A program made the position numbers and the translations under genes. Positions 1 to 9,429 of a stretch of 24,626 bases of DNA are shown here, in pieces. The notes below the pieces were generated by a model. It did not search any database. It had not been told where the DNA came from and worked only from the letters and a program-made list of their open reading frames with translations. How positions within the stretch are numbered: position 1 is the stretch's first letter; each line of letters starts with the position of its first letter. This DNA comes from Larix sibirica. Its lineage: Eukaryota > Streptophyta > Pinopsida > Pinales > Pinaceae. The stretch is from assembly GCA_004151065.3 (NCBI GenBank), contig NWUY0300053264.1, forward strand, positions 16,860 through 41,485. Direction: 5' to 3'.

Positions 1-61
1 ATCTCTATAGGAATACAATACACATGGGTAAAATACATTCCGAAGTTACATATACATCAAC

Positions 62-440
62 ATCTAGTGGAGGTAAACAACCTGTATATCAAATTCATCT
101 ACTCCATTAGTAGGATCAAACCAATACTTATTGTCACAACTACTCCAGTCATACTGTTTATAACTAGCTGGGAATCGCCAAATACCTGTGATTGGAGAAG
201 TCCACATATGCCTGCTTGTTTCAATAGGAAGTAGAGGCCCTTTAATTCTGCTAGGTTTCTTGCGCTTGGCCCTATGCAACCCTTAGGATGAAAAACTGTT
301 CCTTTGATAGAAAAGGCACAAAACTGAAACCACTCAGTTGGTTATGATCTTGACAAGCACCATTGAAGAAGGCCCAAGGTATGTAATCATCGATAGAAGG
401 GGGATTGATCACCCTCGCTCCCCTAGAGATAAGCTGGAGG
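62..440 (-). pseudogene. RNase H domain of LINE copy E, broken
   Basis: RNase H would remove the RNA strand from the RNA-DNA hybrid made by the element's RT. Two pieces in different frames are seen. The 5' piece (to about 440) has FFNGACQ at about 352-370, where the first catalytic Asp of the usual FDGA motif is Asn (GAT to AAT). The 3' piece, in another frame, has NLAELKG (second acidic residue, about 240-255) and VFGDSQLVIN (third acidic residue, about 168-182). A 71-codon frame at 64-279 is an overlapping frame of the same stretch and not a gene. The last acidic motif is not seen before the window edge. Confidence 0.75.
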
Positions 441-479
441 CGGAATGATTGAAAGATAAACAAAGACTGGGATGCTACT

Positions 480-1290
480 TGTAAAGGGAACCTAGCCTAG
501 TCCTTGAAGAGGATTTTGTTTCGAGCTAACCATATCCCCCAAGAAATTATCAGAGGTATGGGTATGAACACTTTGAGTGTTGGATATTCAAAAAAAAAAA
601 AAAATTCAAGCCTCCACTATGCCTCTCTCCCATAATATAGGAGTATTTTCCATTCTTTCCACCTCCCTCCAGACCATCCTGGAAAAATGCACTTTAAGAA
701 GAGATGAGAGGCAAATTCTTCCTCCTCTTTATAAAGAGGGAAACAATTTGGTCCCTGAAAAGAAAATTTATGTAGAGGATCCTATGTAATGACTCTGTTT
801 TTTAACACTAACCATAAATGAAGAGTTCTCTTGGGAGGGGCTCTTATATTCTAGATCCTCTTCCACCATCATCTCATCTCCTGCATATTTAAGTAAAACA
901 TGGAATTGTATACTAGTTTTAAGGTATAGAATCCTCCCACAGAATTGTAGATCCATCTTAGTGAGTTCGATTCCCTAGAAAGACGAATATGAGCTTGAAG
1001 AAGAATCCTTCGATATTCCTACCAAATCATTATCCACTCCTCTCCAAGCTCCAGGTCTGCATGGGAGAGTTAGCCCCATTGCCAACATGTAGTCTCTACT
1101 GGATTAGATACATTTTCTAATGTTTCCTTTCCAATAGATTGCAGATATCTGACTAGTCCCTAGGGGAGACGATCCCTACCAATACTTCCCATAACCATGT
1201 CAAAGCCAATTCAAATAGATTTCCCTTTGTTGACTCTCCAATCTAGGAAAATGGACAACATCAAGAAATCATTTGTGAGAACCTTCCATT
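480..1290 (-). pseudogene. zf-RVT and connecting region of LINE copy E
   Basis: This stretch lies between the RT thumb and RNase H of copy E. The recognisable part is a zf-RVT-like piece near 670-715 reading ASHLFLKC with a following Trp, the usual HLFxxC signature. It is followed by a segment ending in WGIWLARNKILFKD (about 490-540), typical of the linker before RNase H in plant LINEs. The frame is interrupted repeatedly. A run of 15 A on the plus strand (590-604) is read as a Phe run in the element and has probably grown by slippage. Confidence 0.6.
590..604. repeat. A15/T15 mononucleotide run
   Basis: Fifteen consecutive A on the plus strand, inside the zf-RVT region of copy E. It reads as T15, hence Phe codons, on the element's coding strand. 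The polarity is wrong for a poly(A) tail of copy E and the LINE sequence continues on both sides, so it is best seen as a slippage-expanded run. Confidence 0.85.
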
Positions 1291-1792
1291 GATTGAGGGA
1301 TGACAATTTCTTTTTGTTGATTTTCCTTGCCCAATCCAAAACTGATTATGGAGCTATATACTTTGCTACCAGGATGTATTTCCAATATCTTTCCTTTGAG
1401 ACGAATGATTTTGCTGCTAAGACTTTGTTAAAATGAAAGATTGTTTTCAAGCCCCAACCACACGACTTTTTGGGGTCGCAAGCTCCTTCCATTTGACAAG
1501 GTGGAGCCCCAAGTAGTCCTTATTATTCATCCATTGAAAGTTGTAGCATAATTTCCTAATTGAGGATAGGGTTGAAATGGGGATTGAAGACAGCAAGTGC
1601 TAGTAGACCGGAATTTACTCCAAAATGGACTTGACTAGGACTAGCCTACCTCCTCTTGATAACCATTTGTTGCACAAAAGGTTTATTCTGGACTCTACTT
1701 TAGCTATCAACAAGCACTGGTACTGCTTCCCATATTTTTTGGGTTTTATATTGAAGCCTAGATAGGGTATTCCTTCCTTGAGCGAGAGGAAT
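1290..1792 (-). pseudogene. RT thumb/connection of LINE copy E
   Basis: From 1792 down, the reading LSLKEGIPYLGFNIKPKKYG and the later KWLSRGGRLVLVKSILE are the post-catalytic part of a plant LINE RT: the YLGF motif, then the conserved GGRLxLxKSxL helix. Weaker matches continue as GAPPCQMEGACDPKKSCGWGLK (about 1440-1500), corresponding to the usual HLVKWE...PKKxGGLGLK segment, then decay. This thumb abuts the palm without the sequence that should lie between them (see the 35-bp repeat). Confidence 0.75.
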
Positions 1793-1862
1793 TCAAGTTA
1801 GTCAGGTCTAAACTGAAGCCCACATGATCAAGTTAGTCAGGTCTAAACTGAAGCCCACATGA
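1793..1862. repeat. Perfect 35-bp tandem duplication in the RT of copy E
   Basis: Positions 1793-1827 and 1828-1862 are identical 35-base units in direct, gapless tandem. The unit length is not a multiple of three, so it shifts the RT frame. It lies at the point where copy E jumps from the palm segment ending in LHVGFSLDLTNL to the thumb segment starting LSLKEG, with about 400 bp of catalytic RT missing compared with copy D. Confidence 0.97.
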
Positions 1863-2480
1863 AGAAGAAATAGTCTTAAGAAAATCCAAGAAGTTTTTTC
1901 AAAATATTTAGATAGGTCCAGTTTTAGAGCAACCACATTTTGATTTTGCAGCTTGATATTATGTAATCCCTCCTGGGCTGAACCCACAACTTCATGAATC
2001 AGATGACCCTCTAAGAACCCGAATTTCTCTTTGTAAATGTAACAGGAAAGGAAGGGATTGATGGTAGTTTCTATGATCTTTGAAATGATCATGTAAACTC
2101 TTTTACACAGTGATATAGGTCTAAAATCAACAAAGGAGGAAGGCCTTTCAATTTTGGGGATTCATGAAAGAAAAATAGAATTCATTGAACCTGGGAAACT
2201 TCTTCCACCACCATCAGAAGGTATTCCCCTACTAGATCAAATAAATCCATGAATAATTCTATTGGCGAACCATATGACCCCAAAATTTTGTCTCTTTGGA
2301 AATATTTCATCACTGCTGACAATTCCTCCAATGAAATTGCCTGAAAGAGCTCTTCATTGTCTTTTGGATTCAACATTCGGGGAGATTTTCCAATTGCATG
2401 AAGAAGATATCCCATATCCTGATGAATATGATCCAAATATAATCCCTTGAAATGTTCAACTATAGAGGAGGAAATATTTT
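1863..2480 (-). pseudogene. Reverse transcriptase fingers and N-terminal palm of LINE copy E
   Basis: RT of a non-LTR retrotransposon, which would copy the element RNA at a nicked target. Visible in order: a SPGPDG-like segment decayed to LGSYGSPIELFMDLFDLVGE (about 2215-2290); IPKIERPSSFVDFRPISL (about 2105-2160), the usual IPK...DFRPISL; then KFGFLEGHLIHEV and LKLDLSKYFEK (motif A, catalytic Asp kept) in the open segment 1863-2092. The catalytic YADD motif and motif B are absent because the sequence breaks at the 35-bp duplication. At least one frameshift separates the 2182-2436 and 1863-2092 parts. Confidence 0.82.
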
Positions 2481-2959
2481 TGAAGCCTTTGATAGGAAAA
2501 CCATCCCAACCCCGAAGTTCCTAGATGGTGTTGTACCTATTACGATGAGAAGCATACCTATGAAATTATTTTGTGTTTTTTCACCTGCCTCCAGCTAAAG
2601 TGCTTGACTTTTCAACCCCCATTCCACCTCTATATCCGATAGAACCTTCTATCTCTCAATATCCAGGGCTCCCACCTCCAATTTCAGAGTCTCGGAGGGG
2701 AAAGTGACAAGGGAGATGGAGTAAAAAGATTCCAATCGAGTCTCAATTTCCACTAGATGGGAATCTCTGTATTTTCTCGTATCCTCACTCCAAATAAGCA
2801 CCTTTTCTTTTAAACTTCTCAGGGCTTCAAACAACTGTGCGTAGGCACTATTTTCTTCCCCACCCTAAACATGTCACCAATTCCTTTTGATTAGGGATTG
2901 AAAATCTGGGTCTGTAGACCATGCTGAAATGAATTTAAAGGGGAACTTGGTTTATCTTC
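2481..2959 (-). pseudogene. EN-RT linker of LINE copy E
   Basis: The region between endonuclease and RT. A 61-codon piece (2649-2834) reads as a charged helical linker (LRSLKEKVLIWSEDTRKYRD, then HLVEIETRLESF), as usual for plant LINE linkers. No catalytic motif is expected here and none is seen. The flanks are broken by stops. Confidence 0.55.
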
Positions 2960-3651
2960 TGGATTACAAATCTCTAAGAATATGGGAAAAATATCTGAAA
3001 ATAGGAAAGTCCCAATCCAGGACCAAAAAATATCTAAATCCAAGGCTAGATTCTCAATAAAAAAGAAACATTCTAGGAGTTTTGAAATACCTTAGGTTCC
3101 AGCTCGCTAGTTGTTCCAAGTAGGGCTGAGAGTCGAAGGGAAGACATCTAGACACCGTTTTTCCTTGAATGGGTCTCTGAAGAGTGGGGCTAAAGGATCT
3201 TCGTGTGCAGTTGTCCCCTAAATTTCCTCCACCAATAAGGTAAGGTTTAGATCTTCTCCAACAATGAGGTAGTATGACTGGAAACACCTTCTATTCAAAA
3301 CAACCATCCAAAAATCCCACCGATCATCATATGGCCCATATATATTTAGGATGAGGAATTGCTTATTTAATTCCAAAATGAACACTTCATCTCCTAGCAC
3401 CGAATTTCAAGAAAAGGAATTATCAATTCGAATACTTTTCACACGAGGCCTCCAGAACAACTCGCTACATCCAACACCAAAACATTCATTTAAGGAAAGA
3501 GCTTCTCCAAATTGACTATCGCCTCATATCCTGCCATCATAGATTCATGAATTAACAAAACCAATGGCTTTTCTAGTTCCATCAGGCACTTGAGGGCTCT
3601 AGTTTTTTCTTTCCCTCCTAAGCCACGTACATTTGTGGACATCAAATTCAT
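2960..3651 (-). pseudogene. APE-like endonuclease of LINE copy E, start of ORF2
   Basis: The endonuclease would nick the target DNA to prime reverse transcription. ORF2 appears to begin at ATG 3651-3649, giving MNLMSTNVRGLGGKEKTRALK. This ATG overlaps the ORF1 stop as TAATG. Further motifs are LLIHESMM (usual QET, with Gln to His and Thr to Ser; about 3525-3550), NIYGPYDDR (3325-3343) and VGEDLNLTL (usual GDxN; Asp near 3253). Near 2990 the usual SDH reads SDI in SDIFPIFLEI, so the catalytic His is lost. Several stops lie between the motifs. Confidence 0.85.
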
Positions 3652-3653
3652 TA
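3649..3653 (-). promoter_or_regulatory. TAATG stop-start overlap between ORF1 and ORF2, copy E
   Basis: On the minus strand the ORF1 frame ends with TAA at 3653-3651 and the ORF2 endonuclease frame starts with ATG at 3651-3649, sharing one A. The same pentamer is at the same junction in copy A. Such UAAUG junctions support termination-reinitiation in the silkworm LINE SART1. Use of the site here is inference. Confidence 0.6.
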
Positions 3654-4470
3654 AGGAACATTTGCATGGGGATTTCCTACTCTAAAGGCCCTAGAGATAC
3701 TCAGTTTCCTACCTTGAGAGATTTCTCTCTTGGCCTTCTCCCTTGCATGGTGCATGTGAGACTTATGACCCACCTTGGATGGTACATGAAGCAAAGGCTC
3801 TTCCCTCCTCAAACATCCCGAAAGTAGAATACCCTTTGTTTTCGACCTCATGAGATAGGGCGACCTCATGAGATAGGGTCCTCTTGAACTCCCCCTCGAA
3901 AAGGTATTGCCACTGCCTGCTGATAGTGATAGTTTCATTTTCTCAGATAAGGAGGGGTCACTTTCCAAGCCAATAACAATATATTCTACCAGGATTTCAC
4001 TTGGATGATCTTCCAACTCACTGGAAAAGATAGGCTCCGACTTTTGGAAAACAATCTTAATAATCGACTCATTTTCCAAAGGCGTGACCTCTGAGTTCAA
4101 ACAACCTTTGAGTTCCTACATATTTGGATTTCACCCTTGTCATAACTCCACCACCTTCTCCACTTGGCTATTTGACATCTCCAGCCCATCCAAGAGCTAT
4201 TGGAAAGTAGGTATTTTTGCTTGGGGAGCGGGAGGGTCCATTGGCAGAAGCACATCATGGATAATTTCTTCTAAAGGGAATTCCCACTCCACCACCTTTT
4301 TACCAACCTTATGATCCACTTTCTCCTCAACCATATAATTGGAAATATTTATGTCCCCCACCGGAGGAACCTTTTGCTTCCATAATTGTTTCCTGAAGGG
4401 CATAGAACAATCTGCAACTATGTTCCCGTAGAGATGGCACTGAGCACAACAGAAAGGGACATTGAGCCAA
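3651..4470 (-). pseudogene. ORF1 C-terminal part of LINE copy E (zinc knuckle plus polar tail)
   Basis: ORF1 of plant LINEs is the RNA-binding particle protein. A single frame can be followed from about 4450 to the stop TAA at 3653-3651. It holds a zinc knuckle at 4407-4448 (CAQCHLYGNIVADC: spacing CX2CX4-X4C kept, but the His is Asn), then a polar tail rich in Pro, Ser, Glu and Lys. Four in-frame stops lie at about 4110-4190, and the 149-codon segment 3651-4100 is open. No frameshift is needed, so decay here is by substitution only. An 18-bp in-frame duplication is at 3843-3878. Confidence 0.8.
3843..3878. repeat. Perfect 18-bp tandem duplication in the ORF1 tail of copy E
   Basis: Positions 3843-3860 and 3861-3878 are identical, adjacent 18-base units. 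On the coding strand they add six residues (RSPYLM twice) without changing frame, consistent with replication slippage. Confidence 0.95.
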
Positions 4471-5327
4471 TTCTAGTTTACCTAATATTCATTGTTAATG
4501 TTGGTATTATTGGTATGAGCAACATTAAAACCCTAAAACATGTTGGACAACACAATTTAAGTGTATTTTATGTGCCTCTCTATATGTCGATAAGCTTTGC
4601 CTATATGAAACTAAGTAGGTCAAAATTTTGGATTACCATTAATGATGTGTGTTTGATTTTTGTAAAATAACTGATACACATTCAAAAAAATATCAACAAT
4701 TTGACTTTGATTATGACAAAATAATTATCACATATTCAAATAATTCATTGTATCTACTACTTTTTAGATCAAATGTCTTAATTTATTTTATCAATTACAC
4801 AAAACATAAATATAATCTTAAGACATGGGGTGTTGCTTTGTAGCCATTGCTCTTGTTATTTTTCAACTTTCTATTTTGTAAATATTGAAAAGTGTCTTGG
4901 TTTTACATGGCATTATGAAGGCAAGGCATCTTTTATGAAGAAGCGTGAGTTGATTAAGTGTATTCGGAGGTTTATAATAGTTTTCTATAACAATGGATTT
5001 GGTATAAAAATTGAAAGATATGAAGAAATTCAATTTGTTGTTTTCCAAAGAAGTGTTACTAATGATATCTTTGAATTGGAATATTTTTACATTTTTTACT
5101 CTTTTTTGGGGGGGTGGGGAATCTATTATATTCATGGGGGGTGAATACACATGTTCCAGTTCCTTTTGGTGACCTCTTATACATCCAAAAATCACTTTAT
5201 CTACTAACTACTAAACACAAAGATTCTATCAGACATCTCTTTACATGCAAAAGGTTAAGTCTTTCACTCTCTTTACATTGTACTAGTCCATATTCTATCT
5301 TTTAACTTTCTATACAACAATTGTTTT
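4471..5327. other. AT-rich spacer between LINE copies E and D
   Basis: This 0.86-kb stretch is clearly more AT-rich than its flanks and has no recognisable protein domain on either strand. Short open frames (for example 4830-5144 plus and 4863-5195 minus) overlap each other and give low-complexity Phe/Tyr/Ile-rich or Asn/Lys-rich peptides, as expected of AT-rich noncoding DNA. The right end must include any 3' untranslated region of copy D, whose ORF2 stops at 5328. A T-rich, G7-containing tract is at about 5085-5117. No terminal repeat or target-site duplication could be identified by eye. Confidence 0.6.
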
Positions 5328-5785
5328 CTAAAAACTAAATTCCATGTCCTCGATCTCTTCTCCATCTATGAATTCATAAATACCAAAATCCCCAGGAGGA
5401 AGAGACAGTTCTTCCTTGGAAATTTCATCATCTTTCCCATTTAACTCCCATAAGATATCACTAAAGGAAAGCTATTCAAAGGATTGATAAGCCAATTTAA
5501 TGTCCTAGAGTAGGGGAGCAATCCTGATATATGACATAGAAACCTTATGCCGCACCCAATCTATTACCAATTTAGAATCACCCATGACTTTCAATTGCTT
5601 GACATCCTATTTGATTGTAGCTTCCAACAACATCCAAACTCCATGATGCTATGAATTTGACCCTATTATTGGTTCCAATACTGGGGGCGCATCCGATACG
5701 CAAGTAGTGTTTGTGATTTAGAAACAAGACCACACCCATTCCATAGATAGGGAGGTGTCCTTGACATGCCCCATCAAAATAATCC
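5328..5785 (-). pseudogene. RNase H and C-terminus of ORF2, LINE copy D
   Basis: RNase H motifs are spread over two frames: YFDGACQG (first Asp kept, about 5755-5780), TNNRVKF (usual TNNRAEF; the catalytic Glu is Lys through GAA to AAA, about 5660-5680), VMGDSKLVIDW (third acidic residue kept, about 5560-5590) and LWELNGKDDEISK (last Asp kept, about 5420-5460). The end reads LPPGDFGIYEFIDGEEIED and stops with TAG at 5330-5328, which looks like the natural C-terminus. One frameshift lies between the TNNR and GDSK motifs. Confidence 0.8.
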
Positions 5786-6839
5786 TAGGGGATATCATAA
5801 TCAAGCACGAGTAAGGACGAGATCCTAGGATTCTTCGGCTTATGCTCCATCTCAAACTCTTTGGAAATATTTATAGTGATTCTTGTTGTTACTTTTGGTG
5901 GAATATCCTTATCCTTGAAGGTGCTAGAGTTTTCATTCCACCACAGATTATTAACTAGGATGCTTGGTAGTTGAGCAAAATTTTGGATCGTTTTATTAGC
6001 CATCCAATCCTTTAAAAAATCCTCCAATATGGATATTTTCCATGTAGACTTTGGTTTAAGCTTGTCGTGAACTATCTTCATGACCTGAACTACATAAAAA
6101 AATCAATGAAAATGTGTGAGACTGTTTCTTCACGAGACTTGCATAAAGGACATATGTTGGGGCCACACTAGCCTCATTTTAATCCATTTTCCCAAGTTAA
6201 AAGTTTGTTGTTCAATGCCATCCATAAGGTGATTCTGCATTTTAATGGAGCACTAAGCTTCTAGATTCAACTCCACCACCATTTCTTCTCACCTTAAAAA
6301 TGAGATTCAAACCAAAAAATTTAACCCAATTTCATTGTGTAATCTCCCATTTTTTGATTTTTTGACCAACATAGGGTATATGGATCTTCCTCAACGAACA
6401 TAATGAAATTGGAAATCAAAATATCAATGAAATGGCTCCACAATTTGGTTACATCACCAACCAAACCCAAGGAGATTGCAAATCTCCACCTCGTTTTTCC
6501 TCTTAATTGTGGAGATTGAGCCTTTACATCGCTCAAAGTGTATATGTTTTGTGATCTAAGGGCATGAATTAGAGAATATGAAAAATATAAATTATTTCGT
6601 ACCCCTAGCTAGGGGTCCTCGTCGAGGAGAACCTTTCGACTATTGTTGACTTTCCATATGGTCCAACCACCAACCAGAGGGAAAGTCGTGACCAAGGCCT
6701 TCTCGACTATGGAACCTTTTGTAGATTTATGGGGCAGTCTATACCAATATTCCATTGATAAATCATGAAAGTACCTTGATTGAAGAACTCTGGCCCAAAG
6801 GGAGTCTCCTTGATTTAATATATGTAGGCTTCAATTTGC
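5786..6839 (-). pseudogene. zf-RVT and pre-RNase H region of LINE copy D
   Basis: This region links the RT thumb and RNase H. Open pieces at 6321-6536 and 5785-6081 are in the expected order but strongly diverged. The first matches the position of the W-rich plant LINE segment before zf-RVT (LWSHFIDILISNFIMFVEED). The second (TWKISILEDFLKDWMANKTI, then LPSILVNNLWWNENSSTFKD) matches the linker before RNase H (usually ending in W..RN..IF). The Cys/His pattern of zf-RVT itself cannot be traced. Assignment rests mainly on position. Confidence 0.5.
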
Positions 6840-7204
6840 TAGCACCTCTGTAAATAAATAGATGTTCTTAATCCCCCATCCACTAAGAACCTTGGGCACT
6901 GCAATGGCAGACCATTATGCTAAAGGGATTTCCCCTAATTTTCTCAAGCCAGACCATAAGTACTAGAAGCTATTTTTTTGTATCTTTGTGAGGATTCATT
7001 TTGGAATTGTCATGATGGATGTACAAAATATTGGTATACTTTCCAGTACATAATTAAGTAGGACCACTCATCTCCCCCTAGAAATAGTTGGTTTACCCAC
7101 ACCGATACTCGAGATTTGATATTTTTGACCAGCCATCCCCATTCGGAAAACCTGTAATTGTTTGGTTTGAGATAGAACCCTCGATATCTGAAGCCTTCAT
7201 CCAA
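6840..7204 (-). pseudogene. RT thumb of LINE copy D
   Basis: The piece 7010-7204 reads FRYRGFYLKPNNYRFSEWGW followed by IKSRVSVWVNQLFLGGDEWS. It is the counterpart of the YLGFxLKPN...KI..R...W....LS.GGR thumb segment seen better in copy E. Below about 7010 the reading decays through several stops. Confidence 0.65.
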
Positions 7205-8060
7205 ATTTCACATTGGACCAAATAATATATTTCCTATCTTCCTCCTTTATATTTCACTAGGAATTAAGCATGATTTGTCGAAGTTAACCTCCATGCATGT
7301 GGATGAATGAAATAAATTGATTACACCTTTCAATGCCAAGATGTCCCTTAAGGATCTATAGGTGTGACATAAGACATCAACCAAAAAAAGAATATGTGTG
7401 ATTGTTTCCCTTTCCAATACCTTTATCCCCCAGATCAATCATGCTTCCTTTTCTTATGAAATCACTTTGCTTAGGGCCTCTGCTATGATGAGGAATATAA
7501 AGGGTGAAACAGGGCATCCTTTCCTTAACCCCTTTGAAGCTCTGAAGAACCTTGAGGGGGATCCATTAATTAGGACCGCGAAGTATACCTATTGTATACA
7601 ACCCATTATCCAGTTAAACATTGATAGATCCATCCCCATCTGGAGAAGCACAAGGAGCATGAAGGTCTTGTTGACTTTGTCGTAGGCTTTTGATAAGTCC
7701 AAATTAAGAATGATGACATTTTGGTTCATTCTCTTAGCTGAATGAAAAACTTCCTCAGCTACGGAGACTGCATCAGGGATTTGTTTGTGTTGGAGAAAGC
7801 CAAACTGCTTTTCTAAGATGATATCACTAAATATGGGCTTCAACCGATTTGATAACACCCTTGATATAATCTTGTATGCCACATTGCATCACAAAATTGG
7901 TCGAAAGTCCCCAACAAACACTCCGTCCTTATTTTTAGGGATTAAACATATGAAAGTGGCATTGAAAGACCCTAATTCCCAAACCTCTACGATTCTTTCA
8001 CGATCTTCAAAAGATATTCCTTCACCAAGTCATAGAATCCTCAAAAGAATCCCACTTTGA
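7205..8060 (-). pseudogene. Reverse transcriptase of LINE copy D, active site lost
   Basis: Visible in order: LIPKNKDGVFVGDFRPI (about 7905-7950), KQFGFLQHKQIPDAV, LNLDLSKAYDKV (motif A, catalytic Asp kept, about 7680-7715), SRFFRASKGLRKGCPVSPFIFL (motif B, usual RQGxPLSP, about 7480-7550) and LFLVDVLCHTY (motif C, usual FVDD, second Asp lost, about 7375-7405). The best open piece is 7589-7882. Stops and shifts separate motif A from motifs B and C. Antisense open frames on the plus strand over 7398-8060 are shadows of this domain. Confidence 0.85.
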
Positions 8061-8498
8061 ACCCATCAGGTCCTAGGATTTTGCCTCATTGCATGGAAGA
8101 AAGGGAAGATAGAACCTCAACTTCCATTACTTCTTTTCCTAATGCTTTGTTCATATATTCTATTATTAATGCTTGGAATTTGGAGACAACTTGCATAATT
8201 TCCTAAATAGGACAACCAGAGTGTTCTTGGAATAGAGAGTGAAAATATCTAGCCCCTTCCTCTGCCTTTTCTTTCAAAGAGCTCTCCAAACTACCATCTT
8301 AATTTATGATTTCCCATATCTTATTAAGGTTTTTTTTTCTGAATATTTACATAATTATGGAAGAAATTAGAGTTATTGTGCATCCTTTAACTAGAGTTCC
8401 TTGCTCTTTAATCTGAGAGACTTTTTTTGCTTGTCGAGAAAAGAGTTATGGAATAACTCCAATTCCTTCAAATCATATATATGAGAGGTGGTTAGAGG

Positions 8499-8717
8499 TC
8501 ATTCATCGATCTTCATATACAAGGCTTCCAATCTTTCCTCTGTCTCCTTAACCTGCTTGAGATGATGTGATTTATAAACTTTTAGGAATTTCTTAAAGTC
8601 CATTTTGACCCTGGCAAGGTTCTCTATGAACTGGTCCATTAAGGATGGAGGTGAAGAGGAGTCCAAATGCTTCCAATTCTCCTTAACTAGGGCTAAAACT
8701 CCTCTTCTTCCAACCAT
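8499..8717 (-). pseudogene. EN-RT helical linker of LINE copy D
   Basis: A 72-codon open piece rich in Lys, Glu and Leu (for example LARVKMDFKKFLKVYKSHHL, then KQVKETEERLEALYMKIDE) predicted as helical. It has the position and character of the linker between endonuclease and RT in plant LINEs. The stretch from 8061 to 8498 continues the linker and the RT N-terminus, but is too broken to assign motifs with confidence. Confidence 0.6.
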
Positions 8718-8779
8718 AGTGGGTTGAATTTGAGCGGAGAGGAAGGGGATTCATTGTGAGTATTCATAGAAAAATAATG

Positions 8780-9420
8780 GGTTGATGGTCGAAAATACCA
8801 CTCTCACACTAGTCCGATACATTCAGTAGCCATGAACTAGTCCGATTGTTTTGAAATTAAATCCTTTTTGGTACGAAAATTGTGCCAAGTAGGTAGCATT
8901 TTAACTAGTTCAATATCCACTAGATGATGCTTTTCCATAAAGGATATGAAAAAACTATTCTACGCATCCACCTTAGGGTTCTCCCTCCATAATTTCTTAA
9001 GAGAGTGAGTCAAATTTAGATCACCCCCTACCAAAGTAAAGGGGTCACTCAAAGCACATGCATTCACTAATTCCTCCCAAAAGGGAATTCTATCAGCATA
9101 GGGACTGTATACATTAAGTAAAAAAAAGGAAAAACCAACATCTTTAACTTCCAATTTGATGGAAATTTCCTAGTGAAAGGATGAAAAAGACAAGGATTTA
9201 CAAGCGGTACTCCAACCTGTGATCAAAACCCTAGACTGACCAACTACATCAATAGCACTAAACGACTAGTTTTTGAGCCAGGGTTCCAAAATACCCCTGA
9301 CTTTTTCACCAGAGAGCATGGTTTCTTGAATTAATACCACATCAGGATTAAGGATAAGAATAAGCCTCTTGAAGGAAATTTTTTTTTGGGGGCCCCTACC
9401 CCTCTTGCATTAAAGGAGAG
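8780..9420 (-). pseudogene. APE-like endonuclease of LINE copy D
   Basis: Begins near 9420 with LSFNARGVGAPKKK (usual SWNxRGLG), then LNPDVVLIQETMLSGEKVRG (QET kept, about 9290-9350), FLLNVYSPYADRIPFWEEL (about 9075-9130) and LVGGDLNLTHSL (GDxN kept, about 8985-9030). Near 8795 a frame-shifted FDHQP replaces the usual SDHxP, with His kept. By alignment with copy E the ORF2 start codon would be near 9430, where D reads GTG and no longer has the TAATG seen in E. Confidence 0.82.
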
Positions 9421-9429
9421 AAATATCAC

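Larger units (their letters stand above)
1..4470 (-). mobile_element. LINE copy E (group 2), ORF1 zinc knuckle to RNase H, decayed
   Basis: A plant L1-type non-LTR retrotransposon read on the minus strand. In order from 4470 down to 1 it shows a CCHC-like knuckle, a polar ORF1 tail, an endonuclease, a reverse transcriptase with its middle removed, a thumb/connection region, a zf-RVT-like region and RNase H. The 5' part of ORF1 is absent and the sequence turns AT-rich above about 4470, so the copy looks 5'-truncated. The window ends inside or just past RNase H, so the 3' end is not seen. Frames change many times and every domain carries stops; it is a dead copy. Its RT and RNase H resemble copy D more than copies A to C. 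Confidence 0.88.

Noticed and set aside
64-279. A 71-codon minus frame as a separate gene
   Set aside because: The overlapping frame carries RNase H motifs (NLAEL, GDSQ), so this is a shadow.
590-604. A15 run as the poly(A) tail of a plus-strand retrocopy
   Set aside because: Copy E sequence continues on both sides in the minus orientation and no other element abuts it.
4830-5144. A 104-codon plus-strand frame in the AT-rich spacer
   Set aside because: Low-complexity, Phe/Tyr/Ile-rich, overlapped by a minus frame of similar length, with no motif. A chance frame is more likely.
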